NCBI GenBank assembly: GCA_035294125.1 | Contig: DATGLM010000048.1 | Coordinates: forward strand, 186,001-250,000 | Origin: CADDYT01 sp035294125 | GTDB lineage: Bacteria; Chloroflexota; Ktedonobacteria; Ktedonobacterales; Ktedonobacteraceae | Length of the DNA stretch: 64,000 nt | Direction of reading: 5' to 3' | Part shown: piece by piece, positions 8,604 to 16,855 of the stretch | Numbering within the stretch: position 1 is the first letter of the stretch | How the letters are laid out: each line of letters starts with the position of its first letter | Translations under genes and position numbers: made by a program | The notes under the pieces: generated by a model | What the model was told of the DNA's origin: nothing | Databases searched by the model: none | The model's input: the letters and a program-made list of their open reading frames with translations, nothing else

Positions 8604-9404
8604 ATGTTAGATTCGACAGTGCCCGATGATCAGGGTTACGAAAGAGACCGACCGGTAGTGATTGTGACGGGCGCAGGCTCTGGCATCGGCGCTGCAACGG
8701 CGCGCTTGCTGGCCGAATGTGGCATGCGCATCGTGCTGGTGGGCCGTCGTGAGTCCCGCCTCGTCGAGGTGGCTCGCCTGATTCAAGAGGGGGGCGGTGA
8801 AGCGATGGTACTGGCCGCTGACCTCTCGCAACCGGATACGCCTCGTGCAGTCGTTGAGCAGGCACTGGCTCGTCTTGGGCGCATCGACGCGCTCGTCAAT
8901 TGCGCTGCCGGGCTTGTGGCAAAACCTTTCGAGCAATTCACGCTCGCCGAGTTCGATGAGCAGTTTGCCACGAATGTGCGCAGCGTCTTTTTTTTAATTC
9001 AGGCGGCGCTTCCCGCGCTGCGCCGTGCTCCTGCGCCCTCCATCGTCAATATAAGCTCCTCGGTCGGCTCCTGGGTGCGGGTTGAGAACGCGCTGTATTC
9101 GATCACGAAGGCCGCCATCGAACACCTGACGCGCTGCCTCGCGGCTGAACTGGCAAAAGATGGGATTCGTGTCAACGCCATTGCGCCCGGCCCGGTAGCG
9201 ACCGAGATACTGGCTACTTTGGGCGAGAATAGTGAGCAGGTGCATGAAGAGTTGACCTCCACCATTCCACTTGCGCGTATGGGCCTGCCAGAGGAGCTGG
9301 CCCTGTGGATCGCCCATCTACTTGACCCACGCGCGGCCTGGGTGACAGGCGCGATTATCCCTGTCGATGGCGGTCAAACACTGGGTGTCGGACGGCAACG
9401 CTGA
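8604..9404 (+). CDS. SDR family oxidoreductase (second)
   Basis: A 266-residue classical SDR. It has TGAGSGIG (22-29), VLVGRRESRL after strand 2 (Arg residues there suggest NADP preference), LVNCAAG in place of NNAG, the active-site Ser in NISSSVGSW, and YSITKAA for the Tyr-x-x-x-Lys pair. The C-terminal GAIIPVDGGQTLG is typical. It lies 18 bases after the first SDR with AGGGAGCC as ribosome site, so the two are one transcript. It shares only family-level similarity with its neighbour, so the two probably catalyse different steps or use different cofactors. Confidence 0.9.
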   Translation: MLDSTVPDDQGYERDRPVVIVTGAGSGIGAATARLLAECGMRIVLVGRRESRLVEVARLIQEGGGEAMVLAADLSQPDTPRAVVEQALARLGRIDALVNCAAGLVAKPFEQFTLAEFDEQFATNVRSVFFLIQAALPALRRAPAPSIVNISSSVGSWVRVENALYSITKAAIEHLTRCLAAELAKDGIRVNAIAPGPVATEILATLGENSEQVHEELTSTIPLARMGLPEELALWIAHLLDPRAAWVTGAIIPVDGGQTLGVGRQR

Positions 9405-9425
9405 ACGATTTGGAACACGTATTCC

Positions 9426-9454
9426 TTGACCTCAGCTACTTTACATGGTATACT
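9426..9454 (+). promoter_or_regulatory. Promoter of the SorC regulator and downstream genes
   Basis: TTGACC (9426-9431), 17-base spacer, TATACT (9449-9454). From 9444 the next 28 bases are identical to those from 7702. It gives the regulator its own promoter between the SDR pair and the permease. Confidence 0.78.
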
Positions 9455-9474
9455 TTTTCAAATTCATGATAATG

Positions 9475-9490
9475 ATGCAAGAAATTGCAT
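9475..9490. promoter_or_regulatory. Operator palindrome, copy 2
   Basis: ATGCAAGAAATTGCAT, identical to copy 1 at 7733 and placed at the same distance after the -10. It lies 28 bases before the regulator's ATG, which implies autoregulation. Confidence 0.72.
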
Positions 9491-9518
9491 CACCTGCTTG
9501 CTAGAGAAGGTAGAACGC

Positions 9519-10496
9519 ATGGACAGGTCGGATGTAGAATTCCTGGTTGATTTGGCAACGCGCTTTTACGTACTTGGGCATACGCAAGCGCGCATTGCCC
9601 GCGAACTTGGCGTCGATCCGGCGACCGTTTCCCGACACCTGAAAAAGGCGCGCGATGAAGGCATCGTGCGTATCGAAATCCGCCGCCCGCGCAATCTGCA
9701 CCTGGACCTGGGGCGCGAACTGTCCTCGTACTACGGTATCAAACGCGCCGTCGTCGTTGCCGACGACGAGGGTGGGAGCGCGGCCGTCGCGGCTGCGGCA
9801 GCCGAATATTTCAGCAGCCAGTTGACGAACGGTGCGCGCGTGGGCCTCTCCTTCGGGCGCATGTTATCGGCCATAGTGCCCTTGCTCACGGCTGGAACAG
9901 TCTCTGACCTGGATATTTCGATGCTCCTCGGCGGCTTTGGACGGGCCATGCCGGGTATTCAGGGCCACGAACTGGCGCGCCATATCGCATCGTTGTACCC
10001 GCACAGTCGTATACACTATCTACAGGCTCCCCTGTTGCTGGATTCCGCCGAAATTCAGCATGCCATGCTTAAGGACGGCTCGATTCAGGCCGCGCTGCGC
10101 GCCGCCGCGAATACCGAACTGGCCCTTGTTGGCATTGGCAATCTCGAAGACAGCGCCCCACTGATCCGCTACGGACATTTGAGCGCAGAAGACCAGAAGC
10201 GGCTGCTGCAATCGGGCGCAGTCGGGGACGTCAGCGCGAGATTCTTCAATATCTGGGGCGAACCGGTGTCTGTGCTTGATGACCGCCTGATAGCCATCGA
10301 CCGGGAGGCCCTGGCGCGTATTCCGACCGTGGTCGGCGTCGCCGCCGGTGTAGAGAAGTATGCCGCTATCCAGGGCGCGCTCCGCTCAGGCTACGTTGAT
10401 GTCCTGGTTACTGATGAACGGACGGCTAAGGCGCTGGTGCAGGCCGCCAGGGAAGTGTCCGGAAAAGAAGGGCAGAAAGGGGGGAAGGCCGTTTAA
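9519..10496 (+). CDS. SorC/LsrR-family transcriptional regulator
   Basis: A 325-residue SorC-family regulator. The N-terminal helix-turn-helix is clear: FYVLGHTQARIARELGVDPA then TVSRHLKKARDEGIV (about 14-50). The rest is the sugar-phosphate-binding domain with GLSFGRMLSAI, LLGGFGR, GIGNLEDSAPLIRYGHLS, GAVGDVSARFFN and the C-terminal YVDVLVTDERTAKAL. SorC proteins bind phosphorylated sugars and release DNA; LsrR, which senses phospho-AI-2, is a member. The start is at 9519 (AGAGAAGG upstream), because codons further upstream would run through the operator. Its location among LsrK- and LsrF-like genes suggests that the inducer is the product of the kinase at 16852. The specific ligand is inference. 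Confidence 0.9.
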   Translation: MDRSDVEFLVDLATRFYVLGHTQARIARELGVDPATVSRHLKKARDEGIVRIEIRRPRNLHLDLGRELSSYYGIKRAVVVADDEGGSAAVAAAAAEYFSSQLTNGARVGLSFGRMLSAIVPLLTAGTVSDLDISMLLGGFGRAMPGIQGHELARHIASLYPHSRIHYLQAPLLLDSAEIQHAMLKDGSIQAALRAAANTELALVGIGNLEDSAPLIRYGHLSAEDQKRLLQSGAVGDVSARFFNIWGEPVSVLDDRLIAIDREALARIPTVVGVAAGVEKYAAIQGALRSGYVDVLVTDERTAKALVQAAREVSGKEGQKGGKAV

Positions 10497-10602
10497 GACA
10501 GCATGAAATTGTACCGTTCAGGGAACAGGTAGCTCTGGTGAGGACATGAACCCAGGTTTGACTGGGTCGTTATTGCAATCAAACTTCCGAAAGAGGAGAG
10601 TT

Positions 10603-12108
10603 ATGGCCTCAAAAGATTTCACCTCAGCTCAAGACGATGGAAATGTGCGAGCTGTACCTGCGCAGCATGGCGAGCATACTGTAGCGCTAACCGAACTGAA
10701 AGCGGGCGCGTTGCATCTGCCCGAAGTGTTGATGCAGAGCGTGACCACCATCGCCCCGGCCATTGCCGCGTTGTTCTTTACACCTGCCGTCGTCGGCTTT
10801 GCGGGGATCACATCACCGCTCGCATATCCTATCGCCTTTGTCATCACCCTCATGCTTGGCATAGTGCTGGTGCAGTTCACGAAAAAGATGCCTGCTGCCG
10901 GTGGTTACTACACCTATATCAGCCGCAGTATTCACCCGCGCGTGGGTTGGCTGGTTGCCTGGCTGTTCATCCTGTACGCGCCCACGGTTGCCGGTATCGT
11001 CTCCCTATACATGGGCAACATCTTGCAGCAGGAACTACAGGCCAACTGGAGCCTTAACTGGCCCTGGTTCACGACAGTCTTTATGATCGTGGTGGTGGTC
11101 ACTGTGGCTCTGCTCCAGTACCGTGGCGTGTCGATTTCAGGGAGAGCGCTGCTTGTTATGGGATTGGTCGAGATGGGTCTGGTTGTGCTGCTGGGCATCT
11201 GGGCTATTGCCAATCCTGGCCCCGGTGGCGTGAATTTCATCTCCTACAATCCAGCCAACATTTCCGCCGCCGGTTTCGGTGGATTCGCGCTCGCCGTTGT
11301 CTTCTCCTTGCAAGCCTTTACCGGATGGGATGGAGCGGCTCCACTGGCGGAGGAGACGGAGGATCCGACTCGCAATATCTCGCGCGCCGTAATTGGCTCA
11401 ATCATCCTGCTGGGCGTCTTCCTGATCTTCGTGACGTGGGCCATCATTATCGGTTGGGGAACCAACAAAATTGGCTCCTTGCCCAGTTCATCGGAACTGC
11501 CCGCAATCGTGGTTGCCAAGCGCGTGTGGGGGCCGGTCTGGTGGTTCATCCTGTTCGCGCTCCTGAACTCGACCTTTGCAGTCGCCGTAGCCTGTAGTAA
11601 TATGGGGTCGCGCATGTGGTACGCCATGGCGCGCTCCGGCTCGCTGCCAGCGGTGCTTACCAGGGTACACCCTGTGTACAAAACGCCAGTTAACACGATC
11701 CTCTTGCAGTTCCTGGTGAACCTGGTGACGGGCTTGCTTCTGCTCTGGTGGCTGGGAGCAGTTAACGGTTACTTCTACGAGAGCTTCGTTCTCGCGCTGG
11801 CGGTCATCATCGTCTATGCGATGGGCAATGTCGGCGTGTTTTTCCTCTACTGGCGTCAATATCGTAGCGAGTTCAACATCTTCTATCACGCCATCTTCCC
11901 GCTGCTGTCGCTTGCCGCACTGAGTTGGCTGACTTATGAGTTGTTCAACCCCTTCCCGGCAGTCCCCATCGTCTATGGTCTGCCGACCGTCGGCATCTGG
12001 CTCCTCATCGGCATCGGCATCCTGGCGGTGATGGCGGCCAGAGGCAAAGAAGAGTGGCTCAACAAGGCGGGGGAGAGCGCGTTCGAGATGCCGGAAAGCG
12101 TGGAGTAG
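10603..12108 (+). CDS. APC-superfamily amino acid/polyamine-type permease
   Basis: A 501-residue inner-membrane secondary transporter with about 12-14 hydrophobic segments, typical for APC proteins. The first half has MQSVTTIAPAIAALFFTPAV, a broken helix 1 like that of APC carriers, and GGYYTYISRSIHPRVGW, the family's 'GG.Y.Y' motif. The segment ATTEE-like PLAEETEDPTRNISRAVIGS matches the cytosolic loop seen in this family. The start at 10603 follows GAGGAGAG. It is 106 bases after the regulator and in the same direction. In a sugar-acid cluster with no ABC or TRAP system, it is the only visible uptake gene, so it may import the pathway substrate or an amino acid related to the PLP enzyme at 19431. 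Confidence 0.87.
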   Translation: MASKDFTSAQDDGNVRAVPAQHGEHTVALTELKAGALHLPEVLMQSVTTIAPAIAALFFTPAVVGFAGITSPLAYPIAFVITLMLGIVLVQFTKKMPAAGGYYTYISRSIHPRVGWLVAWLFILYAPTVAGIVSLYMGNILQQELQANWSLNWPWFTTVFMIVVVVTVALLQYRGVSISGRALLVMGLVEMGLVVLLGIWAIANPGPGGVNFISYNPANISAAGFGGFALAVVFSLQAFTGWDGAAPLAEETEDPTRNISRAVIGSIILLGVFLIFVTWAIIIGWGTNKIGSLPSSSELPAIVVAKRVWGPVWWFILFALLNSTFAVAVACSNMGSRMWYAMARSGSLPAVLTRVHPVYKTPVNTILLQFLVNLVTGLLLLWWLGAVNGYFYESFVLALAVIIVYAMGNVGVFFLYWRQYRSEFNIFYHAIFPLLSLAALSWLTYELFNPFPAVPIVYGLPTVGIWLLIGIGILAVMAARGKEEWLNKAGESAFEMPESVE

Positions 12109-12174
12109 CCCGTATGATACCCATCAATTTGTAGGGGCGGGATAATGAAATTTGACGACCAACATCAGTAACCT

Positions 12175-12286
12175 ATCCTTCTGAGCGCAACGAAGAACCT
12201 CTCTGTGGCCGACGTATCAGATGCTTCGCCGCGCTCAGAAGGATATGGCGAACTTGAACGGAGAGAAGCTGAGCGCGGCGAAGCAT
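12175..12286. repeat. Cluster of three copies of a short hairpin repeat
   Basis: Three copies of a core like CTTCGCCGCGCTCAG occur in alternating orientation. Arms 12175-12188 and 12231-12244 (ATCCTTCTGAGCGC and complement) pair perfectly over 14 bases. Arms 12221-12238 and 12269-12286 pair perfectly over 18 bases and share the middle copy, so the two hairpins exclude each other. The same core recurs near 33.2 and 34.5 kb. It separates the permease from the VOC gene. Confidence 0.75.
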
Positions 12287-12394
12287 GGCACAGCCGCGCT
12301 TGATCGCTAAAAATCATCATCACGTCCCTACAAACGATGTTCTTCGTGCATTGACGCATGTTCATAGCGAGACGGAAAAGGAGCGAACGAGCAC

Positions 12395-12904
12395 ATGGAA
12401 CATATGGCACATGATCAGAAGGCATTTAAAGGCATCGCCATTACCCAGATTGGGGTGGTGGTGCGCGATGTGAAAAAGATGGTCGAGATCTATCACAGAA
12501 CGCTCGGCTGGGGCCCCTGGAATATTTACATCGCCGAGCCGCCGCTGTTACACAGTACCATGCTGCGCGGCAAGCCGACCGAGTTCACCTTCATAAATGC
12601 TGAGACGCATGTCGGGCCTGTCGATTTCGAGTTTATCCAGCCGCTGGAAGGGCCGAGCATCTACAGGGAATTTCTGGAACAACACGGCGAAGGTGTCCAT
12701 CACATCGCCTGCATGGGCACAGGTTCCAACTACGAAGAGAACCTTGAGAACTTCGCGCAGATGGGCCTGACGCCGCTCATGAGCGGCGCAATCGGTGACA
12801 GTATCAAATTCTATTACCTCGAATCGGAGCCGTTGCTTAAAATTGTCCTTGAATCGGGCAGCGGTCACATGATCTCCATCAAGCCGCATATGATCTACCC
12901 CTAG
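12395..12904 (+). CDS. VOC superfamily (glyoxalase-like) protein
   Basis: A 169-residue metal-dependent VOC-fold protein with two beta-alpha-beta-beta-beta units. Residues 13-60 carry ITQIGVVVRDVKKMVEIYHR, and residues 85-130 carry EGVHHIACMGTGSNYEENLE. The first unit has Gln where the usual metal His is found, while the second has HHIA. The pattern is close to methylmalonyl-CoA epimerase and to lactoylglutathione-lyase-like sugar-acid isomerases. The start follows AAAAGGAG by 11 bases. The gene sits 16 bases before the third SDR, so they are co-translated. An epimerase or isomerase step in the pathway, the one that LsrG performs in AI-2 breakdown, is possible but unproven. Confidence 0.82.
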   Translation: MEHMAHDQKAFKGIAITQIGVVVRDVKKMVEIYHRTLGWGPWNIYIAEPPLLHSTMLRGKPTEFTFINAETHVGPVDFEFIQPLEGPSIYREFLEQHGEGVHHIACMGTGSNYEENLENFAQMGLTPLMSGAIGDSIKFYYLESEPLLKIVLESGSGHMISIKPHMIYP

Positions 12905-12920
12905 AGAAGGAGACGGAACC

Positions 12921-13739
12921 ATGAACGGCAGCGAGTTTGCCGGGAAAGCTGTGATTGTGACGGGCGCTGCGCAGGGTATCGGGCGCACCATCGCCGAATT
13001 ATTTGTCCGGCACGGCGCGCGTGTCGTGCTTTTCGATCTGGATGGCGGACTGGTCGTGAAGACCACGCGCGAGCTTTCGCCCGATGGCACGTCAGCCGTT
13101 AGCGTGGGCGGTGATGTGAGCCGCCGCGCCGATGTGCAGCACGCCGTGCAGACCTGCCTGGAACGCTTTGGCCGCCTGGATGTGATGGTGGCGCACGCGG
13201 GGATTGCGGATGCCGTCCCCTTGCTTGAGATCGACGACGCGAGCTGGCAGCGCATTATGGATGTCAACCTGACCGGCGTCTTCCTCTGCACGCAGGAGGC
13301 GGGGCGTGTCATGGCTCGCTCCGGTGGCGGCGCTATCGTGGTCACGGCTTCCACCAATGCCTTCTGGGTGGAATCAAACCTGGCGCACTACAACACCTCG
13401 AAGGGTGGCGTGGTCGCGTTTGTGCGTTCCGCGGCGATCGATCTGGCTCGTTACGGTATCCGCGTGAATGCTGTCGCGCCTGGCGTTGTCCGAACTCGCA
13501 TAGCCGCCTGGGTGACAGAAGACCCGATACTGGCAGTTGACTACTTGAAACATATCCCCCTCAACCGCTTTGCCGAAACCATCGATGTCGCGAAGGCAGT
13601 GCTCTTTCTGGCTTCCAGCGATTCGTCGTATATTACAGGGCAAACGCTAGTGTTAGATGGTGGTCAGACACTGGGTATACTGGTAGACGCGCCCGATATG
13701 CCCCTTCCAGGTATTGAGCGCCCTGCGAAAAGTTCCTAG
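12921..13739 (+). CDS. SDR family oxidoreductase (third)
   Basis: A 272-residue classical SDR with VTGAAQGIG (13-21), VLFDLDGG after strand 2 (acidic, NAD type), VAHAGIAD replacing NNAG, catalytic YNTSKGG and C-terminal ITGQTLVLDGGQTLG. The ribosome site is AGAAGGAGACGG. It lies between the VOC gene and the lactonase-like gene with gaps of 16 and 17 bases, so it belongs to the same translation unit. It may act just before the lactonase (sugar to lactone) or just after it. The C-terminal extension after LGILVDAPDMPL is slightly longer than usual. Confidence 0.9.
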   Translation: MNGSEFAGKAVIVTGAAQGIGRTIAELFVRHGARVVLFDLDGGLVVKTTRELSPDGTSAVSVGGDVSRRADVQHAVQTCLERFGRLDVMVAHAGIADAVPLLEIDDASWQRIMDVNLTGVFLCTQEAGRVMARSGGGAIVVTASTNAFWVESNLAHYNTSKGGVVAFVRSAAIDLARYGIRVNAVAPGVVRTRIAAWVTEDPILAVDYLKHIPLNRFAETIDVAKAVLFLASSDSSYITGQTLVLDGGQTLGILVDAPDMPLPGIERPAKSS

Positions 13740-13756
13740 AAACGGAGAAGGTCGAA

Positions 13757-15733
13757 ATGCGCGCATTATCGGACTATCAGGTGTGGTACGGAGCGAATAA
13801 CCCTCCTCCTGAAACGCGCGAATTGCGGGCTGGCCCGGTGGCGGCCCTGCTGGACGGCATCGATCTGCGCTACATAAGGCGCGGCCCATTGGAGGTGGTG
13901 CGTCGCGTCTACGTCGCCGTGCGCGACCAGAACTGGAACACCATTCTCGGCCAGCATCGCATCACGCGCATCGATCAGAGGAAAGATGGCTTCGAGGTGG
14001 AATTTGATGTCGAGCATCGCGCGCCGGGCCTGGATTTTGCCTGGCATGGTAGTATAACGGGTATGCCCGATGGACAGATCCGCTACGTGATGGACGGTGC
14101 AGCAGGCTCCGAATTTCGCTACAACCGCGTCGGCTTTTGCATCCTGCACCCCTATCGTGAGTGCGCGGGTAAACCCTACCGTGCGCGGACGCCGGGTGGA
14201 GAGGTGAGCGGCACGCTGCCGGATGAGATCGGCCCACAGCGATTTGAGCACGGTGTGTATGTCCCGCTCTTCCCCTCGTTCAGCAACCTTGTTATCGATA
14301 TCGACGAGGGCGTGCAGGCGCGCCTCGATTTCGAGGGCGATCTCTTCGAGATGGAGGATCAGCGCAACTGGACAGATGCCTCGTTCAAGACCTATTGCAC
14401 GCCGCTCTCACGGGGTTTTCCGCACACGGCACGACCAGGCTCCCGTATCTGGCAGAGCTTCACCGTGAGGATCGTGGGTGGCGCCGGTAGGCGCGAGCGA
14501 ACGCCTGAGACACCCTTGCCCCGCCTGTCGCTCGGAAAACTCGCGGCACGCCCGCTTCTTCCTACTATCGGTTTCTCGCTCAACAGCGACGGCGCGCCGC
14601 TGACCGGGCGCGAGTTGGAGCGCGTGCGGGTATTGCGTCCTGATCACCTGCGCCTTGATCTGCATCTTCATGAAGATTATGCTGCGAGGCTCAAAACGGC
14701 GTCTGCCATCTGCCAGGAGCTTGGATGTAAGCTTGAGATCGCCCTTTTTCTTACAGGCGAGATGACCGGCCAGCTTGAGCGTCTTGCCTCTGCTCTAAGC
14801 AAGGGGCCACCTGTCGCCCGTTTCCTGGTTCTCCAGGAAGGGAGCCAGACGGCTCATCCATCCGAGACGACCGCCCCCGAACTGGTTGCGCTGGCAAGAC
14901 GATGCCTTCATGAGGCCGCGCCGGGGTCATTGTTCGCCGGGGGCACCGATATGTATTTTTGCGAGCTGAACCGCACGCGACCGCAGGTTGCATCAATGGA
15001 TGGCATCTTCTATACCATCATCCCGCAGGCGCACGCCTTCGACAACCGCTCGCTGGCCGAAACGCTGGAGGCGCAGGGTGAAACCGTCAGGAGCGCGCGA
15101 GCGTTTGCTGGGGGACGGCCAGTGATCGTCAGCCCGGTGACGCTCAAACGCCGCTATAATCCACATGCCACCGTTGCGGAGGCCGAGAAAGCCCCCAACG
15201 AGCTGCCCGACGCGGTTGATCCGCGCCAGATGTCGCTCTTTGGCGCGGCCTGGACTGCGGGAAGCATCAAATACCTGGCGGAGAGTGGCGCGGCTTCGCT
15301 CACCTACTACGAATTGACCGGTTGGCGGGGCATCATGGAGCGTGAAACGGGTTCGCCACTACCCGAACTCTTCCCATCGTTGCCTGAAACAGTCTTCCCA
15401 CTTTACCACGTCTTCGCGGATATCGCTGAATGGAAAGGCGGTGCGCTTGCCACATGTACTGCCAGCCAGCCACTCGTTGCAACCGCGCTGGCAGTAGCAA
15501 TCGGAGGGGAACTTCACCTGCTGGTCGTCAATTTCACCGCCGGGCAACAGCGCGTCGTGATCGATTCCCTGCCAGCCGGCCAGGCCGCGCTGCGCAGTAT
15601 GGATGCGTCAAACGCGCTGGAGGCCATGCAGCATCCCGAAGTCTTCCGCCTGCGCCGGGAGATGGTGGATGTCGATGGTGGGGAACTTGCGCTCGATCTT
15701 GCTCCCTACGCAATCGTTCGTATCGATGTCTAA
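13757..15733 (+). CDS. apnL: D-apionate lactonase-like protein
   Basis: A 658-residue protein that I recognise as belonging to the D-apionate lactonase (ApnL) family, which opens D-apionolactone to D-apionate. Supporting blocks are RAGPVAALLDGIDLRYIRRG (24-43), IYVAVRDQNW-like VYVAVRDQNWNTI, EMEDQRNWTDASFKTYCTPL (about 199-218), GGTDMYFCELNR, DPRQMSLFGAAWTAGSIKYL and TYYELTGWRGIME. The first half looks like a beta-sandwich, the second like a TIM-barrel glycosidase-type domain. No signal peptide is present, so it acts inside the cell. The ribosome site is GGAGAAGG. Co-transcription with three dehydrogenases, a kinase and a thiolase supports a sugar-lactone role. Whether apiose lactone is the true substrate is not shown by sequence. 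Confidence 0.8.
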   Translation: MRALSDYQVWYGANNPPPETRELRAGPVAALLDGIDLRYIRRGPLEVVRRVYVAVRDQNWNTILGQHRITRIDQRKDGFEVEFDVEHRAPGLDFAWHGSITGMPDGQIRYVMDGAAGSEFRYNRVGFCILHPYRECAGKPYRARTPGGEVSGTLPDEIGPQRFEHGVYVPLFPSFSNLVIDIDEGVQARLDFEGDLFEMEDQRNWTDASFKTYCTPLSRGFPHTARPGSRIWQSFTVRIVGGAGRRERTPETPLPRLSLGKLAARPLLPTIGFSLNSDGAPLTGRELERVRVLRPDHLRLDLHLHEDYAARLKTASAICQELGCKLEIALFLTGEMTGQLERLASALSKGPPVARFLVLQEGSQTAHPSETTAPELVALARRCLHEAAPGSLFAGGTDMYFCELNRTRPQVASMDGIFYTIIPQAHAFDNRSLAETLEAQGETVRSARAFAGGRPVIVSPVTLKRRYNPHATVAEAEKAPNELPDAVDPRQMSLFGAAWTAGSIKYLAESGAASLTYYELTGWRGIMERETGSPLPELFPSLPETVFPLYHVFADIAEWKGGALATCTASQPLVATALAVAIGGELHLLVVNFTAGQQRVVIDSLPAGQAALRSMDASNALEAMQHPEVFRLRREMVDVDGGELALDLAPYAIVRIDV

Positions 15734-15802
15734 CTAGATGAGATGCCCCCTCGTGTAACGCTCGCGGGAGAGCGGGTTATGTCTCAGGAGGTAATCGTTA
15801 TC

Positions 15803-16855
15803 GTGAAGATACTGGCAGTCGGTGACGCTTTTGTACCCATAGCGGTGTTTGAAGCCGGGTTGAGGAATCTGATGGACAGGCGCTCGGTACGCTTCGTTGA
15901 ACTGGAGATGGACGCGCCGTTTGCGCCCGTGACCCCGTCGGAACAGGCTATACGAGAATACGCGGGTCATCCACGGCAACTGGCGGACGCGCTCATCGAC
16001 GAAGATATATTGTTGGTGCATGCCGCGCCGGTGACGGATGCCGTACTGGATGCCTCACCGAATTTAAAGGTGGTGGGTGTCGCCCGGGGTGGGCCAGTGA
16101 ATATTGATCTTGCCGCCGCCAGAGATCGCGGCATCGCAGTGATTACCGCTCCGGCGCGTAATGCCGAGGCCGTCGCGGATCTCACGCTGGCGTTCCTGGT
16201 CATGCTGGCCCGGCGCGTTATGGCGGGCCTCACATATATTCGAGAAGGCGGGCGTATGGGCGACTCGGCCTTTGAAGGCGCGCAGTTCTTCGGCAACGAA
16301 CTGCGCGGCCATACGCTGGGGTTGGTTGGCTGCGGCAACGTGGGCCTGCGTGTCGCAAGCCGCGCCGCTGCTTTCGGTATGTCTATCGCCGTCTACGATC
16401 CCTACGTCGCGCCTGCGCAGCTGGAGAGCAGGGGCATGCGCATGATGGGTCTGGAAGAGTTGCTGGCAAGCTCCGACTTTGTCTCGCTACATGCCAGGGT
16501 GACACCGGAAACCGTCAATCTCTTTGATATCACCAGATTTGCCCAGATGAAGCGCGGCGCATTCTTCATCAACACCGCGCGCGAGCAGTTGGTCGATGAG
16601 CAGGCGCTCTACTCCGCGCTCGTCTCCGGTTCGCTGGCGGGGGCAGCCCTGGATGTGCTGCGGCCCTGGCCGCGTGGCACAAGCAATCCCCTGATTTCGC
16701 TTCCAAACGTCATTATCACGCCACATATAGGCGGCGCTACGCACGAAGCGGCCTTACGCGGCGTGCAAATCCTCGTCGACCAGATCGATCAATACCTGGC
16801 CGGCCAGCCCATGCAGTACGCCGTCAATCTGGACAAGACAGGGAGTTCGCGATGA
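15803..16855 (+). CDS. D-isomer-specific 2-hydroxyacid dehydrogenase
   Basis: A 350-residue NAD-dependent dehydrogenase of the phosphoglycerate dehydrogenase type. The Rossmann motif is GHTLGLVGCGNVGLRV, and the active-site Arg lies in INTAREQLVDE, the Glu after it, and the His in TPHIGGATHEA. I chose the GTG at 15803, which has AGGAGGT 11 bases before; an ATG at 15779 with GGGAG upstream is an alternative that would add eight residues. The stop overlaps the kinase start in ATGA (16852-16855), so the two are translationally coupled. It most likely reduces or oxidises a 2-keto or 2-hydroxy sugar acid made by lactone opening. It could take the place of the D-apionate oxidoisomerase, which I do not see otherwise. 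Confidence 0.9.
   Translation: MKILAVGDAFVPIAVFEAGLRNLMDRRSVRFVELEMDAPFAPVTPSEQAIREYAGHPRQLADALIDEDILLVHAAPVTDAVLDASPNLKVVGVARGGPVNIDLAAARDRGIAVITAPARNAEAVADLTLAFLVMLARRVMAGLTYIREGGRMGDSAFEGAQFFGNELRGHTLGLVGCGNVGLRVASRAAAFGMSIAVYDPYVAPAQLESRGMRMMGLEELLASSDFVSLHARVTPETVNLFDITRFAQMKRGAFFINTAREQLVDEQALYSALVSGSLAGAALDVLRPWPRGTSNPLISLPNVIITPHIGGATHEAALRGVQILVDQIDQYLAGQPMQYAVNLDKTGSSR

Noticed and set aside
10500..10520. GCATGAAATTGTAC upstream of the APC permease as a third SorC operator
   Set aside because: It matches only part of the palindrome and the symmetric right arm TTGCAT is lost, so it is not safe to call.
12548..13357. A 269-codon minus-strand frame opposite the VOC and third SDR genes
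   Set aside because: Ser/Thr/Arg-rich shadow frame with no family motif; both sense genes are clear.
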